From assembly GCF_001187725.1 (NCBI RefSeq), contig NZ_LGIQ01000017.1:1-64000 (forward strand): a DNA stretch of 64,000 nucleotides, in the 5' to 3' direction. A program made the translations under genes and the position numbers. This document shows positions 16,203-25,213 of this stretch, in pieces. Origin of the DNA: Brevibacillus reuszeri (GTDB lineage Bacteria; Bacillota; Bacilli; Brevibacillales; Brevibacillaceae). The notes beneath the pieces are model-generated. The model was given only the letters and a program-made list of their open reading frames with translations, searched no databases and had not been told where the DNA came from. Numbering within the stretch: position 1 is the first letter of the stretch; each line of letters opens with the position of its first letter.

Positions 16203-17315
16203 CTACGGTCTGAAAGTCGCCGAACGAATGGCGTATTTGCCTACTGCATTTGTATTTACCTTGTAGCCGATTCCAGGGCTTTCGGGAACAGCCAGCTGTC
16301 CAGGAGCAACAAGCTCAACTCCAGGTTCTACGATGTCTTCCTCCCAATAACGACTGGAGGCAGCGGTATCCCCCGGAATGGTGAAATTAGGCAATGTGGT
16401 AATGGCAATGTTATGCGCACGTCCCACACCTGATTCGATCATCCCGCCGCACCATACAGGAATGTCCTGTGCCTGGCAATAATCGTGAATCCGCTTTGAT
16501 TCGGTCAATCCACCTACACGACCAACTTTTATATTGATAATTCCGCAGCTACCCAATTCTATCGCTTTTCGCGCATCTTCCACGTTGTGGATGCTTTCGT
16601 CCAGACAAATCGGCGTGCGCAGCTCTTTTTGCAGCTTGGCATGATCGATGATGTCATCATGTGCCAGTGGCTGTTCAATCATGATCAGATTGTACTGATC
16701 CAATTCCTTCATTATATCCAGATGCTCCATCGTGTAAGCAGAGTTGGCATCTGCCATCAGTGGCACATCATCTCCGAAGGTTTCGCGGATCGCACGGACT
16801 ACATCCACATCGAAACCTGGCTTGATTTTTACTTTAATTTTTTTATAGCCTTCACCGAGATGACGCTCTACTTTTTCAAGTACCTGTTTTACTGTCGGTT
16901 CAATCCCGATACTAATCCCTACATCGATGATTGATTTTTCGCCACCGAGTGCTTTTGCCAGAGAAATTCCTTTTTTCTTGCTATATAGATCCCATACAGC
17001 ACCTTCCAAAGCTGCCTTCGCCATATTGTTGCGACGGATTGGCGCGAAAAGACGGTCTACATCCTCTGGTGCCTCGATTGGCGTGCTCAGAAGCTGCGGA
17101 ATGAGATAGCGCTCCAACATGTGCCAGACAGTCTCAGTCGTTTCTTCATTATAGTAAGGATTTGGCATCGCTACGCTTTCTCCGTATCCAACTTCGCCTT
17201 CACTGTACACACTGACAAGGAGAAAATCCTTAATACTCGTGCTACCAAAACTGGTCTCAAATCGGAAACGAAGTGGCATGTTCAGTTGCTGTAGTTCAAT
17301 TCGCTCTATTTTCAA
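16203..17315 (-). CDS. Enolase-superfamily racemase (N-succinylamino acid racemase / o-succinylbenzoate synthase type)
   Basis: A 370-residue member of the muconate-lactonising subgroup of the enolase superfamily. The KxK catalytic motif appears in KKIKVKIKPGFD, the metal ligands in MADANSAYT, LIMIEQPLAHDD and ICLDESIH, and the second catalytic lysine in INIKVGRVGG. The C-terminal WCGGMIESGVGRAHN and LPNFTIPGD are typical of the NSAR/OSBS (menC-2) branch rather than of YkfB dipeptide epimerases. Family members racemise N-acylamino acids and often also make o-succinylbenzoate for menaquinone. No menaquinone genes lie here; the peptide importer and peptidases suggest a role in D-/L-residue conversion. 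The start is TTG at 17315, overlapping the ATPase gene by 20 bp, with AAGGGATG upstream. Confidence 0.82.
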   Translation of the reverse strand: MKIERIELQQLNMPLRFRFETSFGSTSIKDFLLVSVYSEGEVGYGESVAMPNPYYNEETTETVWHMLERYLIPQLLSTPIEAPEDVDRLFAPIRRNNMAKAALEGAVWDLYSKKKGISLAKALGGEKSIIDVGISIGIEPTVKQVLEKVERHLGEGYKKIKVKIKPGFDVDVVRAIRETFGDDVPLMADANSAYTMEHLDIMKELDQYNLIMIEQPLAHDDIIDHAKLQKELRTPICLDESIHNVEDARKAIELGSCGIINIKVGRVGGLTESKRIHDYCQAQDIPVWCGGMIESGVGRAHNIAITTLPNFTIPGDTAASSRYWEEDIVEPGVELVAPGQLAVPESPGIGYKVNTNAVGKYAIRSATFRP

Positions 17316-18300
17316 TGATTTTCATCCCTTCTAGGCCATATAGGTGGCACGATACGTAATGGTTTGCATTAACAGAGGTGGCAACAGGTCTAACTTGTGA
17401 ACACATCTCGACCGCATGCGGACAACGCGTGTGAAAAGCGCAGCCAGCAGGGGGCTTTGCCGGATTTGGGACATCGCCAGTAAGAACAATTCGCTCCTTC
17501 TTTCGCAGCGGATTGGCTTTGGGTACAGCAGACATCAATGCCTGTGTATACGGATGCATCGGTCGGGCAAACAAATCTTTTTTGTCAGCAATCTCGACGA
17601 TTCGGCCCAAATACATCACGGCGATCCGATCGCTAATATGACGAACGACACCTAAATCATGCGAAATGAACAAATACCCTAATCCGAGACGTTGCTGCAG
17701 ATCTTGCAAAAGGTTGACAATTTGGGCTTGGATAGAAACATCAAGCGCAGAGACAGGCTCGTCGGCTACGATCAGTGAAGGCTGGACAGCCAGTGCCCGG
17801 GCGATCCCGATCCGCTGACGTTGCCCACCACTGAATTCATGTGGGTAACGGCTAGCGAATTGGGAGTTCAATCCCACTAAATTCAGCAATTCCTGCACAT
17901 GCTCCACGCGCTCTTTGGCTGAAAGCTGAGGCAGCCGAACACCGATTGCTTCCTCCAATGCTTTTTGTACCGTCATTCTTGGATTCAGGGATGCATACGG
18001 GTCTTGAAACACGATCTGCATCTGCTTGCGCAGCGGTCGAAACTGGGAAGGCGAAAGCTTGGAAATCTCTTTCCCTTCAAAATGGATGGTTCCGCCAGTT
18101 GGCTCAATAAGACGCATAATGCTTCGTCCAGTAGTCGATTTTCCGCAGCCACTCTCCCCAACCAGGCCCAGCGTTTCGCCCTTTCTCACCTCGAAGGACA
18201 CTCCGTCTACCGCTTTCACTACGTCATTGCTTTTACCAAGCAGTCCTTTGTTGACCGTAAAATACGTCTTCAGGTCGTTTACTGTTAACAGTTCGCTCAT
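17296..18300 (-). CDS. Oligopeptide/dipeptide ABC transporter ATP-binding protein (OppF/DppF type)
   Basis: A 334-residue ABC ATPase, the second of a pair energising the importer. Walker A is GESGCGKST near residue 52, the signature is FSGGQRQRIGIARAL, Walker B is LIVADEPVSALD, and a switch histidine lies in FISHDLGVV. The C-terminal extension PPAGCAFHTRCPHAVEMC has the four-cysteine-type motif of OppD/DppD/OppF/DppF proteins, which binds an iron-sulfur cluster in some of them. The ATG at 18300 overlaps the stop of the preceding ATPase gene (ATGA) and has AAGGAGAT 8 nt upstream; the upstream in-frame start is a shadow. Confidence 0.92.
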   Translation of the reverse strand: MSELLTVNDLKTYFTVNKGLLGKSNDVVKAVDGVSFEVRKGETLGLVGESGCGKSTTGRSIMRLIEPTGGTIHFEGKEISKLSPSQFRPLRKQMQIVFQDPYASLNPRMTVQKALEEAIGVRLPQLSAKERVEHVQELLNLVGLNSQFASRYPHEFSGGQRQRIGIARALAVQPSLIVADEPVSALDVSIQAQIVNLLQDLQQRLGLGYLFISHDLGVVRHISDRIAVMYLGRIVEIADKKDLFARPMHPYTQALMSAVPKANPLRKKERIVLTGDVPNPAKPPAGCAFHTRCPHAVEMCSQVRPVATSVNANHYVSCHLYGLEGMKIIENRAN

Positions 18301-19283
18301 ACCGCCATCTCCTTGTTCTCGTACAGCCAGCAACGGACCGCTTGTGAGCCAGTTGCCAGCAGTGGCGGTTTTTCATTGGAGCAGCGTTCATGGGCATGTG
18401 GGCAGCGAAAGCGAAACGCGCAGCCTTGGGTCACTTCTCCCAGTAGCGGCACACTCCCCTCGATCGGTTCCAGTCTGGCACGCTCCTCCTCGTCCTCCAT
18501 ATCTGGTACACAACGCAGCAATCCTGCCGTGTACGGATGCAGCGGATTGGCAAACAGACTTGCAACATCTGCTTCCTCGACGATTTCACCGTAGTACATC
18601 ACGAGCACACGGTCAGCCATCTCTGCCACGACACCCAGATCATGAGTGATCAACAGAACGGACGTACTGCCGTTTTCCTTCAGTTCGTTCATCAGCTCCA
18701 AAATTTGCGCTTGAATCGTCACGTCTAAAGCCGTCGTCGGCTCATCTGCAATCAACAAATCAGGATTACAGGCCATCGCCATCGCGATCATGACTCTCTG
18801 CTTCATTCCTCCGGACAATTGGTGCGGATATTCACGCATGATGCTCTCAGGCCTAGGAACGCCTACCTTTTTAAGCATCTCGATTGCTTTTGCCTGGCGT
18901 TCCTTTTTAGACAAATCACTATGGAGTAAGTACACTTCCTCCAATTGCTTGCCAATGGTATGCACAGGGTTGAGCGAGGTCATCGGCTCTTGAAAGATCA
19001 TCGCGATCTCATTTCCCCGGATCGCTCGGATTTCTTTTTTATCCAATTGATTTAGCTTGGTATCGCGAAATGTAATGCTTCCTTCCATTTTGGTCATCGC
19101 TTTCGACAAGAGGCCCATGATCGCCAGTGACGTCACACTTTTACCGCAGCCGGACTCCCCTACCAGTGCGACCGTCTCCCCTTTTCGAATGTGAAAGGAA
19201 ATGTTCTGCAGGGCTGGTAGCGTTCCTTTTTCTGTCTGAAACTGCAATCGTAGATCTTCTACCGCAAGCAATACATCCTGCAT
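18297..19283 (-). CDS. Oligopeptide/dipeptide ABC transporter ATP-binding protein (OppD/DppD type)
   Basis: A 328-residue ABC ATPase pairing with the OppF-type protein encoded next. Walker A is GESGCGKSV near residue 38, the Q-loop IFQEPMTSLNPV, the signature LSGGMKQRVMIAMA, Walker B LLIADEPTTALDVT and the switch region LLITHDLGVVAEM. The C-terminal oligopeptide-specific motif is GCAFRFRCPHAHERC. GGGAGGG lies about 12 nt before the ATG at 19283. The last base pairs overlap the start of the next gene, so expression of the two ATPases is coupled. Confidence 0.92.
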   Translation of the reverse strand: MQDVLLAVEDLRLQFQTEKGTLPALQNISFHIRKGETVALVGESGCGKSVTSLAIMGLLSKAMTKMEGSITFRDTKLNQLDKKEIRAIRGNEIAMIFQEPMTSLNPVHTIGKQLEEVYLLHSDLSKKERQAKAIEMLKKVGVPRPESIMREYPHQLSGGMKQRVMIAMAMACNPDLLIADEPTTALDVTIQAQILELMNELKENGSTSVLLITHDLGVVAEMADRVLVMYYGEIVEEADVASLFANPLHPYTAGLLRCVPDMEDEEERARLEPIEGSVPLLGEVTQGCAFRFRCPHAHERCSNEKPPLLATGSQAVRCWLYENKEMAV

Positions 19284-19307
19284 CGGTGGTTGCCCTCCCT
19301 TCCTCCA

Positions 19308-20165
19308 TTACCTTGTTTTTGGATCAAGCGCATCGCGCAATCCGTCCCCTAACAGATTAAAACCAAGGACCACTAGCATAATGGTCATACCTGGAAAGAT
19401 CGACATCCACCAAGCTTGACTCAAAAAAGACTTACCGACAAAAACCATCGCTCCCCACTCTGGCATCGGCGGCTGAGCACCCAAGCCAAGAAAGCTCAGT
19501 GCTGCTGCTGCCAAAATACTCACACCAAACTGAATCGTGGAAAGCACGATGATCGGCGAAAGAATATTCGGTAAAATATGCTTCAGCAAGATTTTCCAGT
19601 CCCGAATGCCCAACGCTCTGACCGCCTCGATGTATTCCTTTTCACGGATGGAAAGAACCGCCGAGCGAACGATCCTGACATACGAAGGAATAACGGCAAT
19701 GACGACGGCGATCATGGCATTGGTCAGCCCTGGTCCCAGAACCGCAATGACGGCAATGGCGAGCAAGAGTGCTGGCAAAGACATGAGAATATCCATTCCC
19801 TGCATGATAAACATGTCAACCCTTCGGTAGTATCCGGCAACGATCCCCAGTGTGACCCCGATGACCGTAGAAAGCACCACCGTGATCAATCCCATCATCA
19901 AGGAAATGCGTCCGCCGTGTAGCAAGCGTGAAAAAATATCACGGCCAAAATCATCAGTACCTAGTAAATTCGTAGCACTAGGGGGAGCTAATCTGTTATC
20001 GAAATTCATAAGGTCGACGGGGTGAGGAGCGATCCATGGAGCGAGTAAGGATGCTACGATAAAAATCAGAAGAATAACGGCCCCACCCATCGCTGTTTTA
20101 TTGCGGCCCAATCGTTTTCCAATGACTTTCCAATACGACTCAGGACGAATTTTGTTGTTCACCAT
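19308..20165 (-). CDS. Oligopeptide/dipeptide ABC transporter permease (DppC type)
   Basis: A 285-residue permease with about six membrane helices. A cytoplasmic N-terminal stretch (SYWKVIGKRLGRNKTAMGG) precedes TM1, and the ABC coupling motif EYIEAVRALGIRDWKILLKHILPN lies in the second half. LLGTDDFGRDIFSRLLHG is a family signature of DppC/OppC. It pairs with the DppB-type permease just upstream (16 bp apart). AAGGAGAGGAGG lies just before the ATG. Solute is likely a di- or oligopeptide delivered by the lipoprotein at 21124-22734. Confidence 0.92.
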   Translation of the reverse strand: MVNNKIRPESYWKVIGKRLGRNKTAMGGAVILLIFIVASLLAPWIAPHPVDLMNFDNRLAPPSATNLLGTDDFGRDIFSRLLHGGRISLMMGLITVVLSTVIGVTLGIVAGYYRRVDMFIMQGMDILMSLPALLLAIAVIAVLGPGLTNAMIAVVIAVIPSYVRIVRSAVLSIREKEYIEAVRALGIRDWKILLKHILPNILSPIIVLSTIQFGVSILAAAALSFLGLGAQPPMPEWGAMVFVGKSFLSQAWWMSIFPGMTIMLVVLGFNLLGDGLRDALDPKTR

Positions 20166-20181
20166 AGTCTGCCTCCTCTCC

Positions 20182-21102
20182 TTAGTCGTAATGGATACGC
20201 GGATCTATCAGACTGTAGATTAAATCCACGACCAGATTCGTTGTTGCAAAAATCACTGCCATGAAAAATACCATTCCTTGCACTGTTGGCATATCTCGCT
20301 TGCCTATGGATTCAATCGCCAAGCTTCCTATTCCCTGCAAGGAGAAGACGGTTTCTACTACGACTGCCCCTGCCATAAGCGAACCAAATTGCAAGCCCAG
20401 CATCGTAACGACAGGAATAATAGCATTTGGTAAGCCGTGGCTGAAAACCATTCTGATCACGGCTGCTCCTTTGGCCTCTGCCGTGCGCATGTAGTCCTGC
20501 TTAATGACCTCAAGCATGCTGGAGCGTGTCATCCGGGCAATCATTCCCGCTTCTGCCATCCCTAGTGTGATCGCTGGAAGCAGCAAAGAATGTAACCCCT
20601 CATAACCTGAGATCGGAAATAGACCCAGCTTATAAGCAAAGATCCATATCAGGAACAGCGCAATCCAGAAGCCTGGTGCAGAAATCCCTACCAATGATGA
20701 AAGAACAACCAGTCGATCCACAATTGTATTTTGCTTGACTGCCGCAATCGTACCGAGCAAAATCCCGAAAATTGCCGCAATAATGACACTAAAAATAGCG
20801 AGCTGCAAAGTTATCGGAAAGCGCTGTGTAATTTGCTCCCACACACTTTGACCAGTAAATAGGGAAGTACCCAGATCGCCTACCAAAAGCCTTCCTAAAA
20901 AGTGCAAATATTGCTGCCACAACGGCTCGTCAAGCCCAAGTGCCGCACGCATTTGGCTGACTGCATCCGGAGTGGCAAACTGCCCGAGAATCGTCGTTAC
21001 TGGATCTCCAGGGATAAGATGCACCATAAGGAAGATGAGGACGGATACCCCTAGTAGTGTTCCTACTAGGGAGAGCAGCCGCTTTAGTACGTATCGACGC
21101 AT
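20182..21102 (-). CDS. Oligopeptide/dipeptide ABC transporter permease (DppB type)
   Basis: A 306-residue permease starting MRRYVLKRLLSLVGTLLGVS, typical of DppB/OppB. It has about six helices, the conserved stretch HLIPGDPVTTILG after TM1, and the coupling motif DYMRTAEAKGAAVIRMVFSHGLPN. I chose the ATG at 21102, with AGAGGTGG 6 nt upstream; an in-frame GTG nine bases earlier sits too close to that site. It lies 21 bp downstream of the binding-protein gene. Confidence 0.92.
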   Translation of the reverse strand: MRRYVLKRLLSLVGTLLGVSVLIFLMVHLIPGDPVTTILGQFATPDAVSQMRAALGLDEPLWQQYLHFLGRLLVGDLGTSLFTGQSVWEQITQRFPITLQLAIFSVIIAAIFGILLGTIAAVKQNTIVDRLVVLSSLVGISAPGFWIALFLIWIFAYKLGLFPISGYEGLHSLLLPAITLGMAEAGMIARMTRSSMLEVIKQDYMRTAEAKGAAVIRMVFSHGLPNAIIPVVTMLGLQFGSLMAGAVVVETVFSLQGIGSLAIESIGKRDMPTVQGMVFFMAVIFATTNLVVDLIYSLIDPRIHYD

Positions 21103-21123
21103 GCTATCCACCTCTTTGTTTGT

Positions 21124-22734
21124 CTATTTATCAATCGTAACGTCGCTCAGGATCATTCCTTGTGTATACGGGTTCATAATCACCCCTTTGATCCCTCTTG
21201 TAGCCGTAACCGTTTCATTTACCCACAGTGGTACCCATGGCTCTTCATTGATCAATATTTTTTGGGCTTCCTCGTAAATTTTGAGACGCTCCTCTTCATT
21301 CATTGCTGCACGCCCTTTGTTCAAGAGATCATCCAATTCCGGGGTATTAAAGCTCATCCGGTTAGCCGAGTTGCTCTTTTCGAAGATGAGATAAAGAATA
21401 TCGGCATCATACCAGCCAAAGTACATCAAAGCCATATCGAACGACTTTTTCTTCATGCGGTCTTTGATTGTTGCGATTTCCTGAACGGTAATTTTCAGAT
21501 CAATCCCTGCTTCTTTCAGTTGGCTCTGTAAAATCTGAGCCGCACGTTGGTACGCTGGCTCTGGGGAAACCATGATTTCGACAGAGAGTGGTTTGCCATC
21601 CTTGTCCACAAGTCCATCACCATTGGTGTCTGTCCAGCCTGCCTCTGCCATCAGCTTTCGAGCTTGGTCCAAATCACGGGTATACATTTGCTTCGCTTCG
21701 TTCTCAATCTTCTCACTATACCCCCAAATGGTTGAAGGCAGTGGTCCGTAAACGGGCTTTCCAAAGCCGTTTAGAGCTACCTGTACCAATGGATCACGAT
21801 CGACAGAGAGTGCAATTGCTTTACGAAGACGAACATCTGAGAAAAGCGGGTGCTGGTTATTAAAAGCGATGTATTTATGCCCGATATCCATTGTCTTATT
21901 AATTTCGACCCCTGGCAGCGACTGCAATTCCGCGACTGAATTCGCAGGGACGTCATTGAGGATATGAATCGTGCCTTTCTTGAATTCCATCATCCTCGTA
22001 TCGTCGTCTTTCAAGAAACGGAACGTGATATTGTCAACATGTAGCGGACCTTTGTTCTGTGCGTACTCTGGTCCCCAGTTGTAATCAGGATTTTTCTTAT
22101 AGGTCAAGGAAGCCCCGCGCTCACGCTTCTCAAATATAACTGGACCTGTTCCAGATGGATTGTCGCCAAAGCCATCTCCCAGCTCCTTGGCTTTCTTCGC
22201 GTCGACCGGAGAAATCATGCCGCTAACGACTACACTGAGAAAAGGAGCAAACGGACTGCTGAAATAAACTTTAAAGGTAAGCTCGTCAGTTGCCTCTACC
22301 TTTTCAACCGGACCGACGATGCTCTTCACCGGTGAAACCTCCAGCAAGCGATCAAATGATTGCTTGACTGCCTCTCCTGTTACTGGTTCACCCGAGTGGA
22401 ATTTAAGTCCCTTACGCAGGGTAAATGTCCAAACCTTTCCATCTTCGGAAACCTCGTATTTTTCAGCCAAACCTGGGCTGATTTTTCCTTCCAGATCACG
22501 CGTGATCAGTGGCTCATATATAATTGAGTTTGCAGCAGTTACCCATGTTGACTTATGCAAATCCAGCGTATCAGGATCAACCAGAGCCGAGATCACCAAG
22601 GTGTTTCCACCCTTCGGTGCCTCTGTCCCCGTTTGCCCTGGATTGGTAGACGATTGTGAAGAACATCCGGCTGCTACAACGGTTGTAGCGAGTAGCACGC
22701 TAAGCGCCCCTTTTAACCACCAGTGCTTTTTCAT
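21124..22734 (-). CDS. Peptide-binding lipoprotein of the ABC importer (family 5 solute-binding protein)
   Basis: A 536-residue extracellular solute-binding protein (SBP_bac_5/DppE-OppA family). The N-terminal signal ends in the lipobox TTVVAAGCSS, so it is lipid-anchored outside the membrane at Cys23-24. The mature protein carries family motifs: VDPDTLDLHKSTW, ISPGLAEKYEVSEDGKVWTF, LRKGLKFHSGEPVTG, and RLRKAIALSVDRD in the central hinge region. It captures a peptide or peptide-like ligand and passes it to the two permeases. GGGGGAGAAAGGG precedes the ATG. It sits 29 bp below the RpiR regulator gene. Confidence 0.92.
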   Translation of the reverse strand: MKKHWWLKGALSVLLATTVVAAGCSSQSSTNPGQTGTEAPKGGNTLVISALVDPDTLDLHKSTWVTAANSIIYEPLITRDLEGKISPGLAEKYEVSEDGKVWTFTLRKGLKFHSGEPVTGEAVKQSFDRLLEVSPVKSIVGPVEKVEATDELTFKVYFSSPFAPFLSVVVSGMISPVDAKKAKELGDGFGDNPSGTGPVIFEKRERGASLTYKKNPDYNWGPEYAQNKGPLHVDNITFRFLKDDDTRMMEFKKGTIHILNDVPANSVAELQSLPGVEINKTMDIGHKYIAFNNQHPLFSDVRLRKAIALSVDRDPLVQVALNGFGKPVYGPLPSTIWGYSEKIENEAKQMYTRDLDQARKLMAEAGWTDTNGDGLVDKDGKPLSVEIMVSPEPAYQRAAQILQSQLKEAGIDLKITVQEIATIKDRMKKKSFDMALMYFGWYDADILYLIFEKSNSANRMSFNTPELDDLLNKGRAAMNEEERLKIYEEAQKILINEEPWVPLWVNETVTATRGIKGVIMNPYTQGMILSDVTIDK

Positions 22735-22763
22735 TCCCTTTCTCCCCCTTTTTCTGTCACAAC

Positions 22764-23636
22764 TTAAATCTCTGTGGAATCTACAAACGGATAGATTTGG
22801 CGGCTCGAATCCTCGTACTCCGCTATTCGTTTTTGTATCTGCTCTCCATCTGCCTGAACAACACCGCTGACCAATATATTGAGCATGGCGAAAATCGAAG
22901 CCATGCCTTTGATCGCGATCGGCGACGGGGCGTAAACCTTCAGCACCTGATCAGCGATCGGACCGAGCGGGGAAAGCTCATCATCTGTAATTCCCAAAAT
23001 CGTAGCTCCTTTATCCTTGGCTGCTTGAGCGAACAAGATCGTTTCGCTGATATAGCGGGGGAAAGAGAAGGCGATGACGAGCCAATCCTTGTCGATTTGA
23101 TTGATCAGATGGTTGACATCGTCGATTGGACCGTTGTAGAGACGGGCATTTCCTCTGATGACATTCAGGTTAAAAGTAAGCCAATGAGCGGATGAATAAG
23201 AGCTTCTGAATCCAACGACGATGATTTGCTTGGCTGCCAAAATGCTGGCAACCGCCTGTTGAAGCTGTTCTTCTCGCAGCTCCCCCAAGGTTTGTCTGAT
23301 ATAGGCCACATCCTGCTCCATGCTAAAGGTAATCAGATCAGTGCGCCCCCGTATTTCCTCAGCGGCGTTCAGGAAGCTCTTTAATGCCTTATCTTGTGGA
23401 ACTCTTTCCAAAAGAGAGCTGCGTATTTCATTCTGCAATTCGCTATACCCGGAATAAGATAGTGCGTACGATAGCCGAATAATGGTTGTTTCACTCGTTC
23501 CGCTGAGTGCCCCTACTACTTTTGCGGGATGAAGTGCGACTTCCTTTGGTTCGGCGAGAATATATTTGGCTGCCAGCTTTTGCTGATTGGTTAGATCGGG
23601 AAAAATCTTGCGAATGCGTTCTTGTACAGTTTCCAT
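22764..23636 (-). CDS. MurR/RpiR family transcriptional regulator
   Basis: A 290-residue regulator. An N-terminal RpiR helix-turn-helix (residues about 1-77; LTNQQKLAAKYILAEPKEVA and SGTSETTIIRLSYALSYSGYSELQ) is followed by a SIS domain (about 120-250; QIIVVGFRSSYSSAHWL and WLVIAFSFPRYISETILFAQ), which in other members binds sugar phosphates. MurR senses MurNAc-6-phosphate, so a cell-wall-derived effector is possible here, but the SIS ligand is not predictable. The ATG lies 7 bp after the M81 gene stop with only a weak ribosome site, which suggests translational coupling. It probably controls its own operon; a candidate palindrome lies at 25167-25185. Confidence 0.86.
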   Translation of the reverse strand: METVQERIRKIFPDLTNQQKLAAKYILAEPKEVALHPAKVVGALSGTSETTIIRLSYALSYSGYSELQNEIRSSLLERVPQDKALKSFLNAAEEIRGRTDLITFSMEQDVAYIRQTLGELREEQLQQAVASILAAKQIIVVGFRSSYSSAHWLTFNLNVIRGNARLYNGPIDDVNHLINQIDKDWLVIAFSFPRYISETILFAQAAKDKGATILGITDDELSPLGPIADQVLKVYAPSPIAIKGMASIFAMLNILVSGVVQADGEQIQKRIAEYEDSSRQIYPFVDSTEI

Positions 23637-23643
23637 GTGAGCT

Positions 23644-25137
23644 CTACTTTCTTGTGAGAATTTGATGAAATGGATCAGTTATTGGATCGAGTGGATAAAT
23701 CGGTCTTTCTACTCGCTCATATTTGAAGAATCGGAAGTTTAGCGTAGTCAAGCCTGGTGAGTCGACCGTGATGACCTTGGCACTAATCGGCTCATAGGCA
23801 GCGCGGAAATGAGTACTGGATTTTAAAGCAACAATCTTGTACTTGGTGACATCGATCCCGTGAAGCTGAAAGATCTGCTCGTCGAGAACCTGAGACTTCA
23901 CCGAACAGACGACGACATCAATTCCATCGATTTGCAAGCGAACCGATTTTCCATAGTTTACTCGCCCGCCTTGTCCCATCGGGGTTGTCGCGATGAATTT
24001 GCCGTCTGTCAAGCATTTAACGTAAGCGTTTACAGAAATTGGTTCTCCATGTAAATGATCCGTTTTTCCACCGAGCTGAATCGCGATCGTGGCTCCCACT
24101 CCAGCCTGATACGCTTGCTGCACTACCTCTGGATCGTAGATGAAACCAAAGCACGCATTAGTCAGCTTGGCATCGAGCATGGCTTGCAGCAAATACGTTC
24201 CGTCTCCTGGTGTTCCTCCCCCTGGATTGTCAGAGGTCTCATTGATGACGATTGGCATACCTTCCGATTCCAAAGCGAGTGCAATCCCCTCTGCAGGAGT
24301 CGGCTTAATCAGCTCGAATTCGTCCCGTTTTTCCCAAACCAGTCGGGCGATATCTTCGCTTACTTTCTTCGCCAGGTCACGATCATTATCTGTAATCGCC
24401 AGAATAGATATCCCAAGCTCCGGGATGTCCGTATACGGGAACCCATGGATCAGAGCGCAATCGATAACGCCTGCTTCCTTTTCCCATGCCCAGCAAGCAT
24501 CGTTGATATCTTTGACAGGATTATGATGGGTTGCCGATGTAGGAATGACGAGGGGTAGTCTGGTCAAATGCATGGTGGGTCTGCAATTTTCCTCAACCAT
24601 TTTGCGTGCCAGATCAATCGCCTCAATACCTCGCTCATAGCAGTCTACATGCGGATATAGATGGACACTGAGGAGTGCATCTGCTTCACTTACCATGCGC
24701 TGTGTCATATTGGCATGCAGATCAAGCGTTGCGATCAGCGGGATTTCGTAGCCGACTTGTGCGCGAATGGCAGCCAGCAGATCCCCCTCCAAATCATCTA
24801 CCTCTTCAGCTACTCCAGCTCCATGGAGCGAAAGACAGATTGCATCGGCCTGCCCTGCTTCTTGGATCGCGTCGAGGAGCTCTTTCTTCATCACAGCATA
24901 CGCCTCTTTGGTTATCGTGCCTGATGGATAGCCAAACGTCCAAAACGTAGGCAAAAGCTCAATTCCCAGCTCCTCTGCTCGATCAACCATCCCGCCGAGG
25001 TAATCTCTGACTTTCCTATGATTTACGAGTATCTCTTCTTTATGAGACCATTCCCAGCTTTGAAACAATTCAAGCGTAGATGGTACGTTGGAAAACGTGT
25101 TCGTTTCATGAGCCAACCCACCGATCATGACTCTCAT
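23644..25137 (-). CDS. M81 family metallopeptidase (MlrC-like)
   Basis: A 497-residue member of the M81/MlrC family, zinc metallopeptidases named after microcystinase MlrC, which cuts linear microcystin peptides. The N-terminal half has GGLAHETNTFSNV, CLSLHGAGVAEEVDDLEGD and the metal-ligand stretch IATLDLHANMTQRM, then SVHLYPHVDCYERG. The C-terminal MlrC domain has NETSDNPGGGTPGDGT and a conserved CVKS-QVLD region. Length is normal. There is no signal peptide, so it works on imported substrates. It is the first gene of the nine-gene operon, behind a good sigma-A promoter. GAGGGG lies about 9 nt before the ATG. Confidence 0.88.
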   Translation of the reverse strand: MRVMIGGLAHETNTFSNVPSTLELFQSWEWSHKEEILVNHRKVRDYLGGMVDRAEELGIELLPTFWTFGYPSGTITKEAYAVMKKELLDAIQEAGQADAICLSLHGAGVAEEVDDLEGDLLAAIRAQVGYEIPLIATLDLHANMTQRMVSEADALLSVHLYPHVDCYERGIEAIDLARKMVEENCRPTMHLTRLPLVIPTSATHHNPVKDINDACWAWEKEAGVIDCALIHGFPYTDIPELGISILAITDNDRDLAKKVSEDIARLVWEKRDEFELIKPTPAEGIALALESEGMPIVINETSDNPGGGTPGDGTYLLQAMLDAKLTNACFGFIYDPEVVQQAYQAGVGATIAIQLGGKTDHLHGEPISVNAYVKCLTDGKFIATTPMGQGGRVNYGKSVRLQIDGIDVVVCSVKSQVLDEQIFQLHGIDVTKYKIVALKSSTHFRAAYEPISAKVITVDSPGLTTLNFRFFKYERVERPIYPLDPITDPFHQILTRK

Positions 25138-25166
25138 CTCGATATCCCCTCATCCCCGTTATGAAG

Positions 25167-25185
25167 TCTAAACTTTAAATTTAGA
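25167..25185 (-). promoter_or_regulatory. Candidate operator of the peptide operon (TCTAAA-N7-TTTAGA)
   Basis: A perfect 6-bp inverted repeat lies between the predicted transcription start (near 25207) and the first gene. This is a reasonable repressor site for the operon's own RpiR regulator; that assignment is inference. Confidence 0.4.
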
Positions 25186-25213
25186 ATTTTGTGAAGTCTG
25201 CACCTTTGTGGAC

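Noticed and set aside
24675..24950. Plus-strand frame inside the M81 gene
   Set aside because: It is a shadow of a well-conserved peptidase on the other strand.
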